This document shows, one piece after another, positions 28,219 through 37,578 of a DNA stretch of 64,000 nucleotides; the first letter of the stretch is position 1; each line of letters begins with the position of its first letter. The notes beneath the pieces are model-generated. The model had not been told where the DNA came from, ran no database searches, and was given only the letters and a program-made list of their open reading frames with translations. This DNA comes from Sphingobacterium sp. (GTDB lineage Bacteria; Bacteroidota; Bacteroidia; Sphingobacteriales; Sphingobacteriaceae), in NCBI GenBank assembly GCA_031277685.1, contig JAITLV010000087.1, positions 1 through 64,000 on the forward strand, given 5' to 3'. The translations under genes were made by a program, and so were the position numbers.

Positions 28219-29427
28219 TTATTTATCCATCTTATCGCTAGTCCACACCCCCAGTTCTCCCATAGTGATAAATGAACCATTTCCCCAGGTCTCCAAAACT
28301 TTGATTCGGATATACCTAACTTTGGGCGACCCTTTGGGAAATTTAAATTCCTCTCCCCCTTTTGCATAGTCAATATCAGCTGCTGTAGTCTCACCAACAG
28401 GCAATCCAGAAGGTTTTACAGACTGACAGTCCACCAATTTAGTCCAGCTTTCCCAAGAACCGTCAGCGGCGGGATTATTACTCCCCCATATCTCGAACCG
28501 CTTAATACTTTCACCTCTAAAAATTCGATCTGTCGCCTGCCAGGTTTTAAATTTGCTAATGGAAACAGATTCGCCCATATCAAAAGTGAACCACTGTGAG
28601 GTACCGTTCGTAGAAGCAAAACCCGGTGTTCCATATTTCTCATCCCATAAATAGGGCATCAGCCAATCCCAGGCATCTCGCACATCCGTTGGCAGGACAT
28701 ATTCTTTAAATTTCGATTTATCCACCTGTCGTTCGAATATAGGAATCGCTGTCTCCATCCGATCTACAGTAAACTCATCTATCGCTCCAGCTTCGGGCTG
28801 ATAAATAGATCGGTAAATAAGCTTAGATTCGTCTTTATAACTCTGTAATTCAGTAGTTTCACTTCCTCCAGGAACTATCATAGTTTTTGAGAGGCCTGCT
28901 TCGTCTGTATACTTTAGTTCGATGGATTTTTCACCATCCAATGCAGCATTCCAATGGACAATAAGCCGGTTCCCATCCGGAGAGAAACCAATTGATTTAA
29001 TCGTACGATTGGACAAGGCACGTTGATAATTATCGCCATATGCTGTACCTGTCACTTTTTTAACAATTGATCTTGCGTTATTGGCGGTATACGTGTACAC
29101 TTCGAAAGTATATGCGCCCTGAGTAAGATCATTGAACATAAAATCGATTACATCCCTGCCTGCTGTCTTGACAACATTTGCTTCAACAGAATCGCCATGG
29201 TTTTTCCAGAACACTTTAACTTTAGTGACCAATGGATCATTACCAAGAATAATGCGCAACTGAATCCTGTTCCTTCCACCATTGGCCGCTACGCTATCTG
29301 CTTTACCTGGATAATAAATTTCACCATCTTTTGTAATTTTTTTATAATCGTCTTCTTTTGTACAAGAAATTATAGCTATCCCTGTTGTGACATAGAAAAA
29401 GCAGATTAAATATTTTATTATTTTCAT
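28219..29427 (-). CDS. PUL surface lipoprotein: DUF4998 plus discoidin-like domain
   Basis: 402 residues. The lipobox IISC puts the lipidated cysteine at residue 22. The N-terminal half contains DUF4998 (about 30-225). The C-terminal domain from about 255 is an F5/8 type C/DUF5000-like sandwich (QWFTFDMGESVSISKF, FEIWGSNNPAADGSWESW, VRYIRIKVLETWGNGSFITMGEL). It occupies the SusE/SusF position of a PUL and probably binds the target glycan outside the cell. Its C-terminal domain is clearly related to that of the lipoprotein encoded just upstream. Confidence 0.85.
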   Translation of the reverse strand: MKIIKYLICFFYVTTGIAIISCTKEDDYKKITKDGEIYYPGKADSVAANGGRNRIQLRIILGNDPLVTKVKVFWKNHGDSVEANVVKTAGRDVIDFMFNDLTQGAYTFEVYTYTANNARSIVKKVTGTAYGDNYQRALSNRTIKSIGFSPDGNRLIVHWNAALDGEKSIELKYTDEAGLSKTMIVPGGSETTELQSYKDESKLIYRSIYQPEAGAIDEFTVDRMETAIPIFERQVDKSKFKEYVLPTDVRDAWDWLMPYLWDEKYGTPGFASTNGTSQWFTFDMGESVSISKFKTWQATDRIFRGESIKRFEIWGSNNPAADGSWESWTKLVDCQSVKPSGLPVGETTAADIDYAKGGEEFKFPKGSPKVRYIRIKVLETWGNGSFITMGELGVWTSDKMDK

Positions 29428-29451
29428 ATTTTCCCTTTTAAATTATGATTA

Positions 29452-30633
29452 CTACGGATTCGGATTGCCCCACAGCGCGAGTTCCGTAAAATTGACATAA
29501 ACCCCATTAGTCCAATTCTGTAATGTTTTAAACCGGATATATCTCACAGCAGGAGCTTCCACGGGAATTGTGATCGTCTCTCCATCGAGAGCGGCCTCGT
29601 TATCTGCATTAGAATTCTGTCCGGGAGGTAAGCCTGATGGTTTAATCTGTTCATGCTCAGCAAGCAATACCCAATTCGTAAAACTGCCATCGGGGCTAGG
29701 GTCGTTGGATCCCCATATTTCCACTTTTCTTGGATTGTGCAAATTATAATACCAACCCTGCCGCATATACCAGACTAAACGGCTTAACTTTGCCGTCTTT
29801 CCTATATCAAAAGTAAACCACTGGGGCATTTTAACAGGATCGGTCGTATGATAGGCCGTAGCGTTACTCACATCGCCATCAAAAAGATACTCAACCTCGT
29901 TACCAGGATAGTTTTTCGCGTCAGTACCATTAATATTCAATCCTTTCATTTTCGTCCTGTCTAACCTTGCTTCGAATATGGGGGTCAAGGTTACATAGGT
30001 TGTATCCGATAGGTTTCCCCAACGATCCCTTACCACCAATCCAAATCTGGTTTCCACAGCAGGAAGCTCTCTGGCACCAAAACGTCCTGTTTTCGCCTTT
30101 GTACTGAGCGTTTTTACGGGAACAAAATTGCCTAATTTATTATTTGTCAAGATCACAATGGCAACATCAGATCCAGTCTGATTCTGATAGGAGACATCTA
30201 TCCCCCCAAATGCCTCACTCGCCACAAGTTTGTCCTTCACAAGCGCAAAAGGTGGTGTTTTGGGTTGTACTTTTACAATGAATGGTGTAGATTCATTTTC
30301 ACTTTTGTCTACAGCATATAACCTTACGTCATAAACATCCGTATCAGCAAAGCCCTCAAGGACTACACTATCCAAATATCTACTCACTTTCGTGGTTCGA
30401 ACGACGCCTTCCTTCGTAGTATATTCGGCTCTTATATAGAGTAAATCATTATCCTTTGGCAGACTATAGGTTATTTTAGCCGCCCCATTTAAATTTTCAA
30501 CGTCAGCATTGCTCACTGGTCCTGGTGCCTGTTTATCACTTTTGTCCATTGTCCCTACTTCAGTTTTACGACAGGATCCAATCGTTCCGACGAGTAGCAA
30601 TCCCGCAAATAATACAGCTATTATTCGTTTCAT
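29452..30633 (-). CDS. PUL surface lipoprotein: DUF4959/DUF5126/DUF5000
   Basis: 393 residues from the ATG at 30633, which follows a GAGAAAAG ribosome site; a TTG 12 bases upstream was not chosen. Lipobox TIGSC with lipidated C21. A fibronectin-like DUF4959 domain (about 35-125) and a middle DUF5126-like domain precede a DUF5000/discoidin domain (about 235-393). The last contains QWFTFDIGKTAKLSRL, VEIWGSNDPSPDGSFTNW and VRYIRFKTLQNW. It is a surface glycan-binding protein following SusD by 48 bases. Confidence 0.87.
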   Translation of the reverse strand: MKRIIAVLFAGLLLVGTIGSCRKTEVGTMDKSDKQAPGPVSNADVENLNGAAKITYSLPKDNDLLYIRAEYTTKEGVVRTTKVSRYLDSVVLEGFADTDVYDVRLYAVDKSENESTPFIVKVQPKTPPFALVKDKLVASEAFGGIDVSYQNQTGSDVAIVILTNNKLGNFVPVKTLSTKAKTGRFGARELPAVETRFGLVVRDRWGNLSDTTYVTLTPIFEARLDRTKMKGLNINGTDAKNYPGNEVEYLFDGDVSNATAYHTTDPVKMPQWFTFDIGKTAKLSRLVWYMRQGWYYNLHNPRKVEIWGSNDPSPDGSFTNWVLLAEHEQIKPSGLPPGQNSNADNEAALDGETITIPVEAPAVRYIRFKTLQNWTNGVYVNFTELALWGNPNP

Positions 30634-30681
30634 TTCTTTTCTCAATAATTAGTCATTCATACTAGTTTTCTTTGGCAATCA

Positions 30682-32595
30682 CTACCAACCTCCATTTTGA
30701 ACCAGGTTCGGATTTACCAAAATACTGTAGTCTTTTATTGGCCAAAAATAATCTCGTGGACTATTAAAGCTCTGATTAAACAGTAATACTCTGCGGTTGT
30801 AATCTGCATAGCTTGTCTGGATAACATCCCAACCATAGATGGGTTGGTTCAAAAATTCTCCAGCCTTCTTCCAACGCCGAAGATCCCAGAAACGGCTACC
30901 CTCAAACGCCATTTCAATTAAACGCTCCTGTTGTATAATTTCTCGTAAACCGTTCTTATCAGCATATTTGTTTGGATTTTTCGAGTAACTTGACCAAGAA
31001 GATTCCACTGTTTTTAGCCCTGCACGATCTCTTATCATATTGATGTACGCTAACGCATCTGTCTTATTATCTGTCTCATTTAATGCCTCGGCATAAAGTA
31101 GATAAAGGTCACCTAAGCGTACAACAGGCCATGGATAACGCTCTACCGTAATATTGGTTGCGCTGGCGACCATTTTCCAGTTGACCAGTTTCTTCGTATA
31201 ATAACCTGTTACCGAATAAATACGACTTTGTTTTTTTCCAGAATGCTGGCCTGATTTAGCCTGGATATTAAAATTTCCATTTTCCATATACCATTTGGAA
31301 CCATCGAAAGCCATATCCGCATAAAAGCGAGGTTCCCTGTCAAAATGCAGGCCAACAGATTGATATCCATTCTGTATCCCTTGGTCTGCACCAGTTGCGG
31401 TTCTCAACTGGAACCTATTGGCATAATCCCATGTTTTATCTTCTGTAATGGGCACTCCATTTGCCGTATAAAACAATTCAGCCATTTTCATGGTAGGTGC
31501 AAGCTGCCCCTTTAAGCCAGAATTTGGGACATTCGGATCTAGTTGCGGACTGGCGTAGAGCTGTAGTGTCCAAGTATCATTGGGTTTGGTTGTTGTTCCC
31601 CAGATCAATTCTGAGTTCCACTTCTCACACACCGCATTACGGATGCTCATTTCTGTCTTTGTGAAATCATCTACTGGTTTTGTTGGCGAGATAAATCGAT
31701 ATAAATCAATATCTGCATTTTTTGCAGCCAAGATTGCCAGTTTACATGCCTCAGCAGCTCTTTCCCATTTCTTCTGATCATAGGTAGCATTAAATAATGC
31801 TTTTCCATCAGGATTCTTGAGATTAGCAAAATCAGGATTTCCGTTAAACAGCGGACTTGCGGCGGTGACGAGCGCTCGCGCTTTTATTGCAAGTGCAATG
31901 GGTTTAGTAATTCGTCCCAATTCCGTACTCTGATTCTGAATCTTATCAGGTAATCCAACACTCCCCTCTCCTGCCGCAGCCTCATCTAATAGATTGACAA
32001 TGTAATTAACCACAGAGTCTACTGGTTGCCGGCTTACTTTTACCTCTTCTGGTGATGCATAAATAGGTAAGTTCTTATCGACAATAGGGATAGGACCATA
32101 CATTCTAAACAGGTACCAATGAAAATAAGCCTTCAAAAATTTAGCTTCAGCGATCCAACGGTCTTTCATATAAGGTTCAACATCCTTGACCCGATCAATA
32201 TTTTCAAGAAAGATATTACAGTTTCTAATCCCATTCCACATGGATCGTCCATCGAAACCATCCCAATAGTTCAATTCAGGTTCATCTTTATTCTGAAGTC
32301 CTCGGGCAATATTATAGGGGGATAAACTTGAATAATCCTCCCCGGTTGGCATTGGCCAATAAATCCATAACTCGTCTCCAGTATTTAGCCCGGCATTCAT
32401 TTCTGGGTGACCTTCACGTGGTAGGCCATCATAACAGGTAAATAGAAACTTTTCAGCTTCATTACGATTAGAAAATGCATGATCGATAGTAGATACATTA
32501 TCTGGAACCACATCTAAAAAATTTTTCTTACAAGAATTCATCATAAATAGCAGCAATGCCGCCGAAAGGGTCAAAGGAATTGTATATCTTTTCAT
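30682..32595 (-). CDS. SusD-family surface glycan-binding lipoprotein (PUL 1)
   Basis: 637 residues. Lipobox MNSC with lipidated C22. It is a RagB/SusD fold: the N-terminal SusD-like part contains ANRNEAEKFLFTCYDGL-type helices and the TPR region includes AEAKFLKAYFHWYLFRMYGPIPIV. The C-terminal part has VRLGDLYLLYAEALNE, YINMIRDRAGL and FEGSRFWDLRRWKKAGEF. It caps the SusC channel and delivers glycan fragments. It follows SusC by 19 bases. Confidence 0.96.
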   Translation of the reverse strand: MKRYTIPLTLSAALLLFMMNSCKKNFLDVVPDNVSTIDHAFSNRNEAEKFLFTCYDGLPREGHPEMNAGLNTGDELWIYWPMPTGEDYSSLSPYNIARGLQNKDEPELNYWDGFDGRSMWNGIRNCNIFLENIDRVKDVEPYMKDRWIAEAKFLKAYFHWYLFRMYGPIPIVDKNLPIYASPEEVKVSRQPVDSVVNYIVNLLDEAAAGEGSVGLPDKIQNQSTELGRITKPIALAIKARALVTAASPLFNGNPDFANLKNPDGKALFNATYDQKKWERAAEACKLAILAAKNADIDLYRFISPTKPVDDFTKTEMSIRNAVCEKWNSELIWGTTTKPNDTWTLQLYASPQLDPNVPNSGLKGQLAPTMKMAELFYTANGVPITEDKTWDYANRFQLRTATGADQGIQNGYQSVGLHFDREPRFYADMAFDGSKWYMENGNFNIQAKSGQHSGKKQSRIYSVTGYYTKKLVNWKMVASATNITVERYPWPVVRLGDLYLLYAEALNETDNKTDALAYINMIRDRAGLKTVESSWSSYSKNPNKYADKNGLREIIQQERLIEMAFEGSRFWDLRRWKKAGEFLNQPIYGWDVIQTSYADYNRRVLLFNQSFNSPRDYFWPIKDYSILVNPNLVQNGGW

Positions 32596-32614
32596 ATTGA
32601 ATTTCTCTTTTGTG

Positions 32615-35600
32615 TTAAAATTGGACGTTTAGTCCGAAGTTGTATACCTTTTGAAGCGGATATCTTAGACCGTTGCCCCCCATTTCCGGATCCCAAAGAT
32701 CGAAACTACTTTTGACGAACAAATTACTGGCATTGACATAAAGCCGGATCGGCCCTACTCCCATTTTATCAAGCATCTTACTCGAAAGGTTATAGCCTAA
32801 TTCAACAGTTTTTAGCCGTAAAAAAGAACCATTACGCATCCACCAACTGGAAGGTTTGAGATTATTTTGATTCAGATTCGGACTTAAACGCGGCCAGAAA
32901 GCATAGATATTTCCATTTTCTTCAGACCAGTGATCATCAGCAATTGCTTGTAATAAGCCATGTTGATATGCCCCATTCATAACAAAAGGGCTGGTTTTAT
33001 CGGGATCTATCCAGAAAGAAGACCGACCAGACCCTTGAAAGAATCCACTAAGATCAAATTTCTTATACCCGAAAGACAATCCAAATCCGTAAATAATTTC
33101 AGGTACTGTAGGTAGCCCCAATGGCACATAATCTAAGGAGGAAATAATACCATCTCCATTTATATCCCTATATTTAATATCTCCTCCCATAACCTCACCA
33201 AAAGTCTGTACGGGAGAATTTTTCACCTCTTCATTGTCAACAAATAATCTTTCTGCGACCAAACCATAATACTGGCTAAGCGGATGACCGACTTTAGACT
33301 GGTAGGATAGATTGGACGGATAATTAGGTTCCTCATTCACAAGCAATTTACTTGTTGCATAGGTAAATGTTCCCCTAGCCTGTACCCACATATCGCCAAA
33401 ATTTTTATTGTAGTCTACAGAAAGATCAATACCCTTTCCTTCTGCCTCACCAACGTTGGCCTGTATACCTGCTGACAATCCCATTGTTGTTGGCACATAA
33501 GCTCGATTCATTAAAATATTATTTCTACGAGTTTTATAAGCATCTAAAATAATATTGACACTGTTAAAGAGGCTGAGATCCATTCCCAGGTTGACCGTCG
33601 TAGCCTGTTCCCATGTAATAGTTTCGTTGGCATACCTTGAAATAGATACACCATCTTTTCCATATGTATAATTTGTACCAAAAGCGGACCCGTGACCGCC
33701 ATCTTTCAGGTTCACTTTTGAAAGATAAAAGAAACGGTCATCTGTGTTGCCAATCTGATCGTTACCGATCAATCCATAGGTTGCCCTGAATTTCAGTTTC
33801 GTTATTGTTTGTCTAAATGGTCTAAAAAAAACTTCGTTGGACGCATTCCAAGCTACCCCGATTGAAGGAAAAAAACCATAACGGTGGTTCTTCGCAAAAC
33901 GCTCGGACCCATTCAGTCCAAAATTTGCTTCGAGTAGATACCTATTGTCATAACCGTATGTAAATCTCCCCGATAGCCCCTGGTTTCGAAAAGGAAGTGA
34001 AGCCTGAAGATCATCTGCATTACCCGTCAGAAAACTGCGTAACTGCGTTACCAATAGACCACCAATACTATGTTTTTCTGAAAAGACACGATTATAGTTA
34101 ACCGCAGCTTCCAGATAAGAAACAGTATTTGAAACTTTATTTCCCTTATTGTAATCCAAGTACTCTGTTGCATTTTTCTCATTAAGCAATTCCAACGCAT
34201 ATTTATCACCACTAGCATCCAAAGCATTTGCCCTATAATAGAAAGGATTGTACCTTCGGCTCAAATCAAAATAAGAATATCGTTGGGTATAGGCCATGAT
34301 TCGCGCATTCAGCCCAGGTGTAATAAATTTAAAATCTTGCTTCACTTCAAGCTGTACATTTAATGTTGAAGTATTATATTGCTGAAATCCTGAAACCATC
34401 TCAGCATAAGGATTAAAATACAATGCTTCTCCTCTTTCACTAATTTTTGCATTTCCAAATAAAGGATGTTGCGCATAGGGCATATCAGAAGCTGGAAAAA
34501 CAGCAGGAAAATTAACTGGGTTTGCGGCAATAGCACCTTGAAAAATATTACCGCCCCCCCCTATTGGCCCCTGAAAATCATCAAAACTACCCGAAGTTCG
34601 TACAATTCCTTCTGTTGTAGGAGTTAGCTTAACATTTACATTTGAACGGATCTGATAACTTTTCAGGTTAATATTGTTATCGAATTTATTTCCATGATCG
34701 GACTTTAGTACGCCGTTATCCACATTATAGGTGCCGGCGATATAAAACTGTGCATTTTTTCCGCCTCCGCTCATATTCATATTAAATCGCTGGTTGAGCG
34801 TATAATCCTTAATTAACAATCCGATCCAATCATTATTTGGATACAATAAAGGATTATCCCCGGCGATTGTATGGTCAATCTTGTTTTGACTATAGGGTAG
34901 CTCTCCCAAACGATCCCTAGTTAATATGGCTTCGTTTGCTAACTTCATATAGGTAATATTGTCAGCCAGTTTGAAGTTTTGTGTATTAGAAGAAAGTGAA
35001 TTCTCAGCTCTGACGTTAAATTTTGTTTTGCCAGAGACACCAGATTTTGTGGTCACTAGTACAACACCATTTGCTCCACGAGCCCCATAGAGAGATGATG
35101 CCGCGGCATCTTTTAAAACTGAAAACCCCGCAATATCATCAGGTTGTAATCTGGCCAACGCATTAGATGTAGACTCCATACCATCAATCAAGATTAAAGG
35201 ATCTACTTTTCCACTACCAAATGTGGTAATACCGCGGATAAAAAATTGAGCATTGTCAGCACCGGGTTCACCACTCCGTTGAAAGGCAACCACCCCAGAC
35301 AACCTTCCTGCAAGCATCGTTGTCAGATTACTCGTTGGCCCTTTCAATTCTTTCGGATTGATTGTTGTGATAGAGCTAACCAGGCTCTCCTTTTTCTGTT
35401 GACCATAAGCAACTACGACAACCTCATCCAGTTCACTTTTATCCTCTACTAACTGTATATCAATAGACTGAAGCCCTTCAATCGGCACTTCTTTCTTCCC
35501 ATAACCCACGATGGAGAAAACAAGTGTTCCTTTGGAGTTTGACACTTTGATACTATAATTTCCCTCCAGGTCAGTTGTAGTTCCATTACTTGTTCCCTTT

Positions 35601-36067
35601 TCTACAACAGAAACACCTTGTAATTTCTTGCCTCCCTCTCCAGAAACAACACCCTTGATCAAATTTTGATTGGTCCGATACTCTCTTTTTTTTGAGATAA
35701 TGATCATTCTTTCCTCAATCGCATACTCCAGCCCTAGATTGTCTGTAACTTCCTTCAACGCCTCATCAATTGTGGCATTCTTCAATCTAAAGTTTTTCTT
35801 TCTTAAGGGACTGATCAAATCCACATTATAGAACATATCATACCCAGACTGTTTCTTGATCTCTTTCAACACGGATTCTATAGCTGTATTTTTCAGATCT
35901 AGATTAATACGTTGACCATAGCCTTTCGCAAATGCCGAAATTGAACATAAAAACGTAATTACAAATGTTAGCTTCATTATGATTAGATGCTTTCGAGTAC
36001 ATACTACAGCCCCAATTAAGTGCCGTAATAAACAATACAAATGCTTGTATTGAACTTTTAAATTCAT
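32615..36067 (-). CDS. SusC-family TonB-dependent transporter with STN signalling domain (PUL 1)
   Basis: 1150 residues. A long N-terminus precedes the hydrophobic core of the signal peptide (about 31-52, ending KGYGQ). The STN domain is at about 55-125, the carboxypeptidase-like domain at 138-207, the SusC signature at 213-226 (DEVVVVAYGQQKK), and plug and barrel follow to the C-terminal YNFGLNVQF. The STN domain contacts FecR, so this is a transducing transporter whose ligand binding activates the ECF sigma factor. The ATG at 36067 is kept because FecIR-linked SusC proteins usually have this extra N-terminal stretch; the ATG at 35977 is the alternative. Confidence 0.96.
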   Translation of the reverse strand: MNLKVQYKHLYCLLRHLIGAVVCTRKHLIIMKLTFVITFLCSISAFAKGYGQRINLDLKNTAIESVLKEIKKQSGYDMFYNVDLISPLRKKNFRLKNATIDEALKEVTDNLGLEYAIEERMIIISKKREYRTNQNLIKGVVSGEGGKKLQGVSVVEKGTSNGTTTDLEGNYSIKVSNSKGTLVFSIVGYGKKEVPIEGLQSIDIQLVEDKSELDEVVVVAYGQQKKESLVSSITTINPKELKGPTSNLTTMLAGRLSGVVAFQRSGEPGADNAQFFIRGITTFGSGKVDPLILIDGMESTSNALARLQPDDIAGFSVLKDAAASSLYGARGANGVVLVTTKSGVSGKTKFNVRAENSLSSNTQNFKLADNITYMKLANEAILTRDRLGELPYSQNKIDHTIAGDNPLLYPNNDWIGLLIKDYTLNQRFNMNMSGGGKNAQFYIAGTYNVDNGVLKSDHGNKFDNNINLKSYQIRSNVNVKLTPTTEGIVRTSGSFDDFQGPIGGGGNIFQGAIAANPVNFPAVFPASDMPYAQHPLFGNAKISERGEALYFNPYAEMVSGFQQYNTSTLNVQLEVKQDFKFITPGLNARIMAYTQRYSYFDLSRRYNPFYYRANALDASGDKYALELLNEKNATEYLDYNKGNKVSNTVSYLEAAVNYNRVFSEKHSIGGLLVTQLRSFLTGNADDLQASLPFRNQGLSGRFTYGYDNRYLLEANFGLNGSERFAKNHRYGFFPSIGVAWNASNEVFFRPFRQTITKLKFRATYGLIGNDQIGNTDDRFFYLSKVNLKDGGHGSAFGTNYTYGKDGVSISRYANETITWEQATTVNLGMDLSLFNSVNIILDAYKTRRNNILMNRAYVPTTMGLSAGIQANVGEAEGKGIDLSVDYNKNFGDMWVQARGTFTYATSKLLVNEEPNYPSNLSYQSKVGHPLSQYYGLVAERLFVDNEEVKNSPVQTFGEVMGGDIKYRDINGDGIISSLDYVPLGLPTVPEIIYGFGLSFGYKKFDLSGFFQGSGRSSFWIDPDKTSPFVMNGAYQHGLLQAIADDHWSEENGNIYAFWPRLSPNLNQNNLKPSSWWMRNGSFLRLKTVELGYNLSSKMLDKMGVGPIRLYVNASNLFVKSSFDLWDPEMGGNGLRYPLQKVYNFGLNVQF

Positions 36068-36074
36068 ACTTTTG
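36044..36074 (+). promoter_or_regulatory. Promoter antisense to the susC leader
   Basis: CTTG at 36044-36047 (3 of 4 to the -33 TTTG) and TACTTTTG at 36067-36074 (perfect TAnnTTTG) are separated by 19 bases on the strand opposite to susC. The predicted start is near 36080. Confidence 0.6.
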
Positions 36075-36079
36075 TGATG

Positions 36080-36148
36080 TTAGGTTTTTAGAAATTTTTG
36101 TAATACCCTAATGTTCACCGACGGTATGGCAGTACTGTCGGTTTTTTC
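36080..36148 (+). ncRNA. Predicted cis-antisense RNA over the susC 5' leader (DonS-like)
   Basis: About 70 bases, on the strand opposite to the fecR-susC transcript and wholly inside the 102-base gap between these genes. It starts after the promoter at 36044-36074. It ends with an intrinsic terminator: stem ACCGACGGTA (36117-36126) with TACTGTCGGT (36133-36142), containing one G-U pair, followed by six T. The G-U pair would be a C-A mismatch in the sense transcript, and the T run is only on this strand, so the hairpin is built for antisense transcription. In Bacteroides fragilis, cis-antisense RNAs of the DonS type at the susC genes of FecIR-controlled PULs repress the locus. The match here is in arrangement only. 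Confidence 0.6.
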
Positions 36149-36169
36149 TGCTTAAGTTTTTTTCCCCAT

Positions 36170-37345
36170 CTATTTTTCAAATTTTAGCATAGTCCCAGTT
36201 CGGTTAATCTTGATATTGGCGGTACGCGAAATAACACTTAGCGCTCTGTCCAGTTCATAATTTCTTGGTATAGTTCCACTGAATGTGAGCACAGGCAAAG
36301 ACTCGATATCAACCTCAATATTATACCATCTGGCAAAATCCTTCATAATTTCCTTTAATGTTGCATTTTCGTAAACAAATACACCATTTTTCCAGCCCAA
36401 TACCTGCTCTTCATTTTTAGTCTTATCTTGTTTTAATGTTTTCGATTTTTTATCAAGGACGATTTGTTCACCGGGCTTAAGAACATATTCCTTTTGCGGG
36501 GATGAACCGATCAGATTCTGTACCGAAACCTGACCATGGAATAAGGTGGTTTTAGTTGTTTGTTCGTTTTCATAATTGTTTACATTAAATTTGGTTCCAT
36601 ACACTTTAATACGTTGATCGTGCGTCTTCACTATAAATGGCTTATTCTTATTGGTTTCTACTTCAAAAAAGCCTTCTCCCTGAAGCTCAACCTCGCGATG
36701 ACTTTCTTCATAAAAAAGAGGAAATTTAAGCTGAGAATCAGAATTCAGCACCACAGCGCTACCATCGGTGAGGTATATACGCGATTGTTTGCCTTTGGCT
36801 GTTCTGATCGTCTGATAAATAATTGGAGGCTTCAGACTGGACAGGCTATCCAATACTTTAACATGGATATCTCCTAAACTATCCTGCAGAATCACTGCCC
36901 CATTCTGCCGCAATAATTCTACGTTGGAAGTACCATCGAGCTTGATCTCTTTGCCATTACTCGTTATAAGGGTACTTCGAGCATCCGCTCGTGTTGTGTG
37001 ATCAGATAGATCACGTCCATTTCCGTACCACAGTACCGAAATAGCACAGATTATTGAAGCTGCAGCCGCAATTGAAATCCAAGCAAACAGCTTACGCGGG
37101 TTCTTTTTCCGGTTTTGAAAAAAATATTCATGATCGAAATATTCGTCAAGTTGCTGAATAGACATTTTAGCATCATCATCTAATTCGATTTCCTCCTCAA
37201 TCTGTAGATCTTCCAAAATTAGTTCTCTGAACAGCTTTGCATATTCCTTTTGCCGCATATAATGCATTAACAAATGGATTTCCTCATCTGTGCACTGTTT
37301 AGCAAGATATCTTCTATATAAGCTTATTAATTTGGTTTGTTCCAC
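36170..37345 (-). CDS. FecR-family anti-sigma factor (PUL 1)
   Basis: 391 residues. Cytoplasmic N-terminus (about 1-85, RRYLAKQCTDEEIHLLMHYM), one membrane helix (about 88-108, FAWISIAAAASIICAISVLW), then periplasmic FecR domain (ITSNGKEIKLDGTSNVELL, TAKGKQSRIYLTDGSAVVLNSDSQLKFP) and C-terminal DUF4974 (about 315-390). It holds the ECF sigma factor inactive until the STN domain of SusC signals. The start is GTG at 37345; no in-frame ATG exists before the next stop, and the first internal ATG would cut a conserved helix. The sigma gene lies 233 bases upstream. Confidence 0.93.
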   Translation of the reverse strand: MEQTKLISLYRRYLAKQCTDEEIHLLMHYMRQKEYAKLFRELILEDLQIEEEIELDDDAKMSIQQLDEYFDHEYFFQNRKKNPRKLFAWISIAAAASIICAISVLWYGNGRDLSDHTTRADARSTLITSNGKEIKLDGTSNVELLRQNGAVILQDSLGDIHVKVLDSLSSLKPPIIYQTIRTAKGKQSRIYLTDGSAVVLNSDSQLKFPLFYEESHREVELQGEGFFEVETNKNKPFIVKTHDQRIKVYGTKFNVNNYENEQTTKTTLFHGQVSVQNLIGSSPQKEYVLKPGEQIVLDKKSKTLKQDKTKNEEQVLGWKNGVFVYENATLKEIMKDFARWYNIEVDIESLPVLTFSGTIPRNYELDRALSVISRTANIKINRTGTMLKFEK

Positions 37346-37578
37346 AGTATAATTGGTCTTAATTTTATTCTATATACGTAAGCAAAAAAAATATCAACTA
37401 TACCAAATCCAAAAATAAATTTATCGGTCTACCCTGTAAGGCGATTCTATTCCCACACGACAGGCTACTGGACTTATTTGATACAGTAAACAGCATGCCG
37501 CAAAAATTCAGATTATCTAGAAAGACGCTGATGTTTTACCTATAATAGCGTAGGTGGATTTATGGATGATAATATCAT

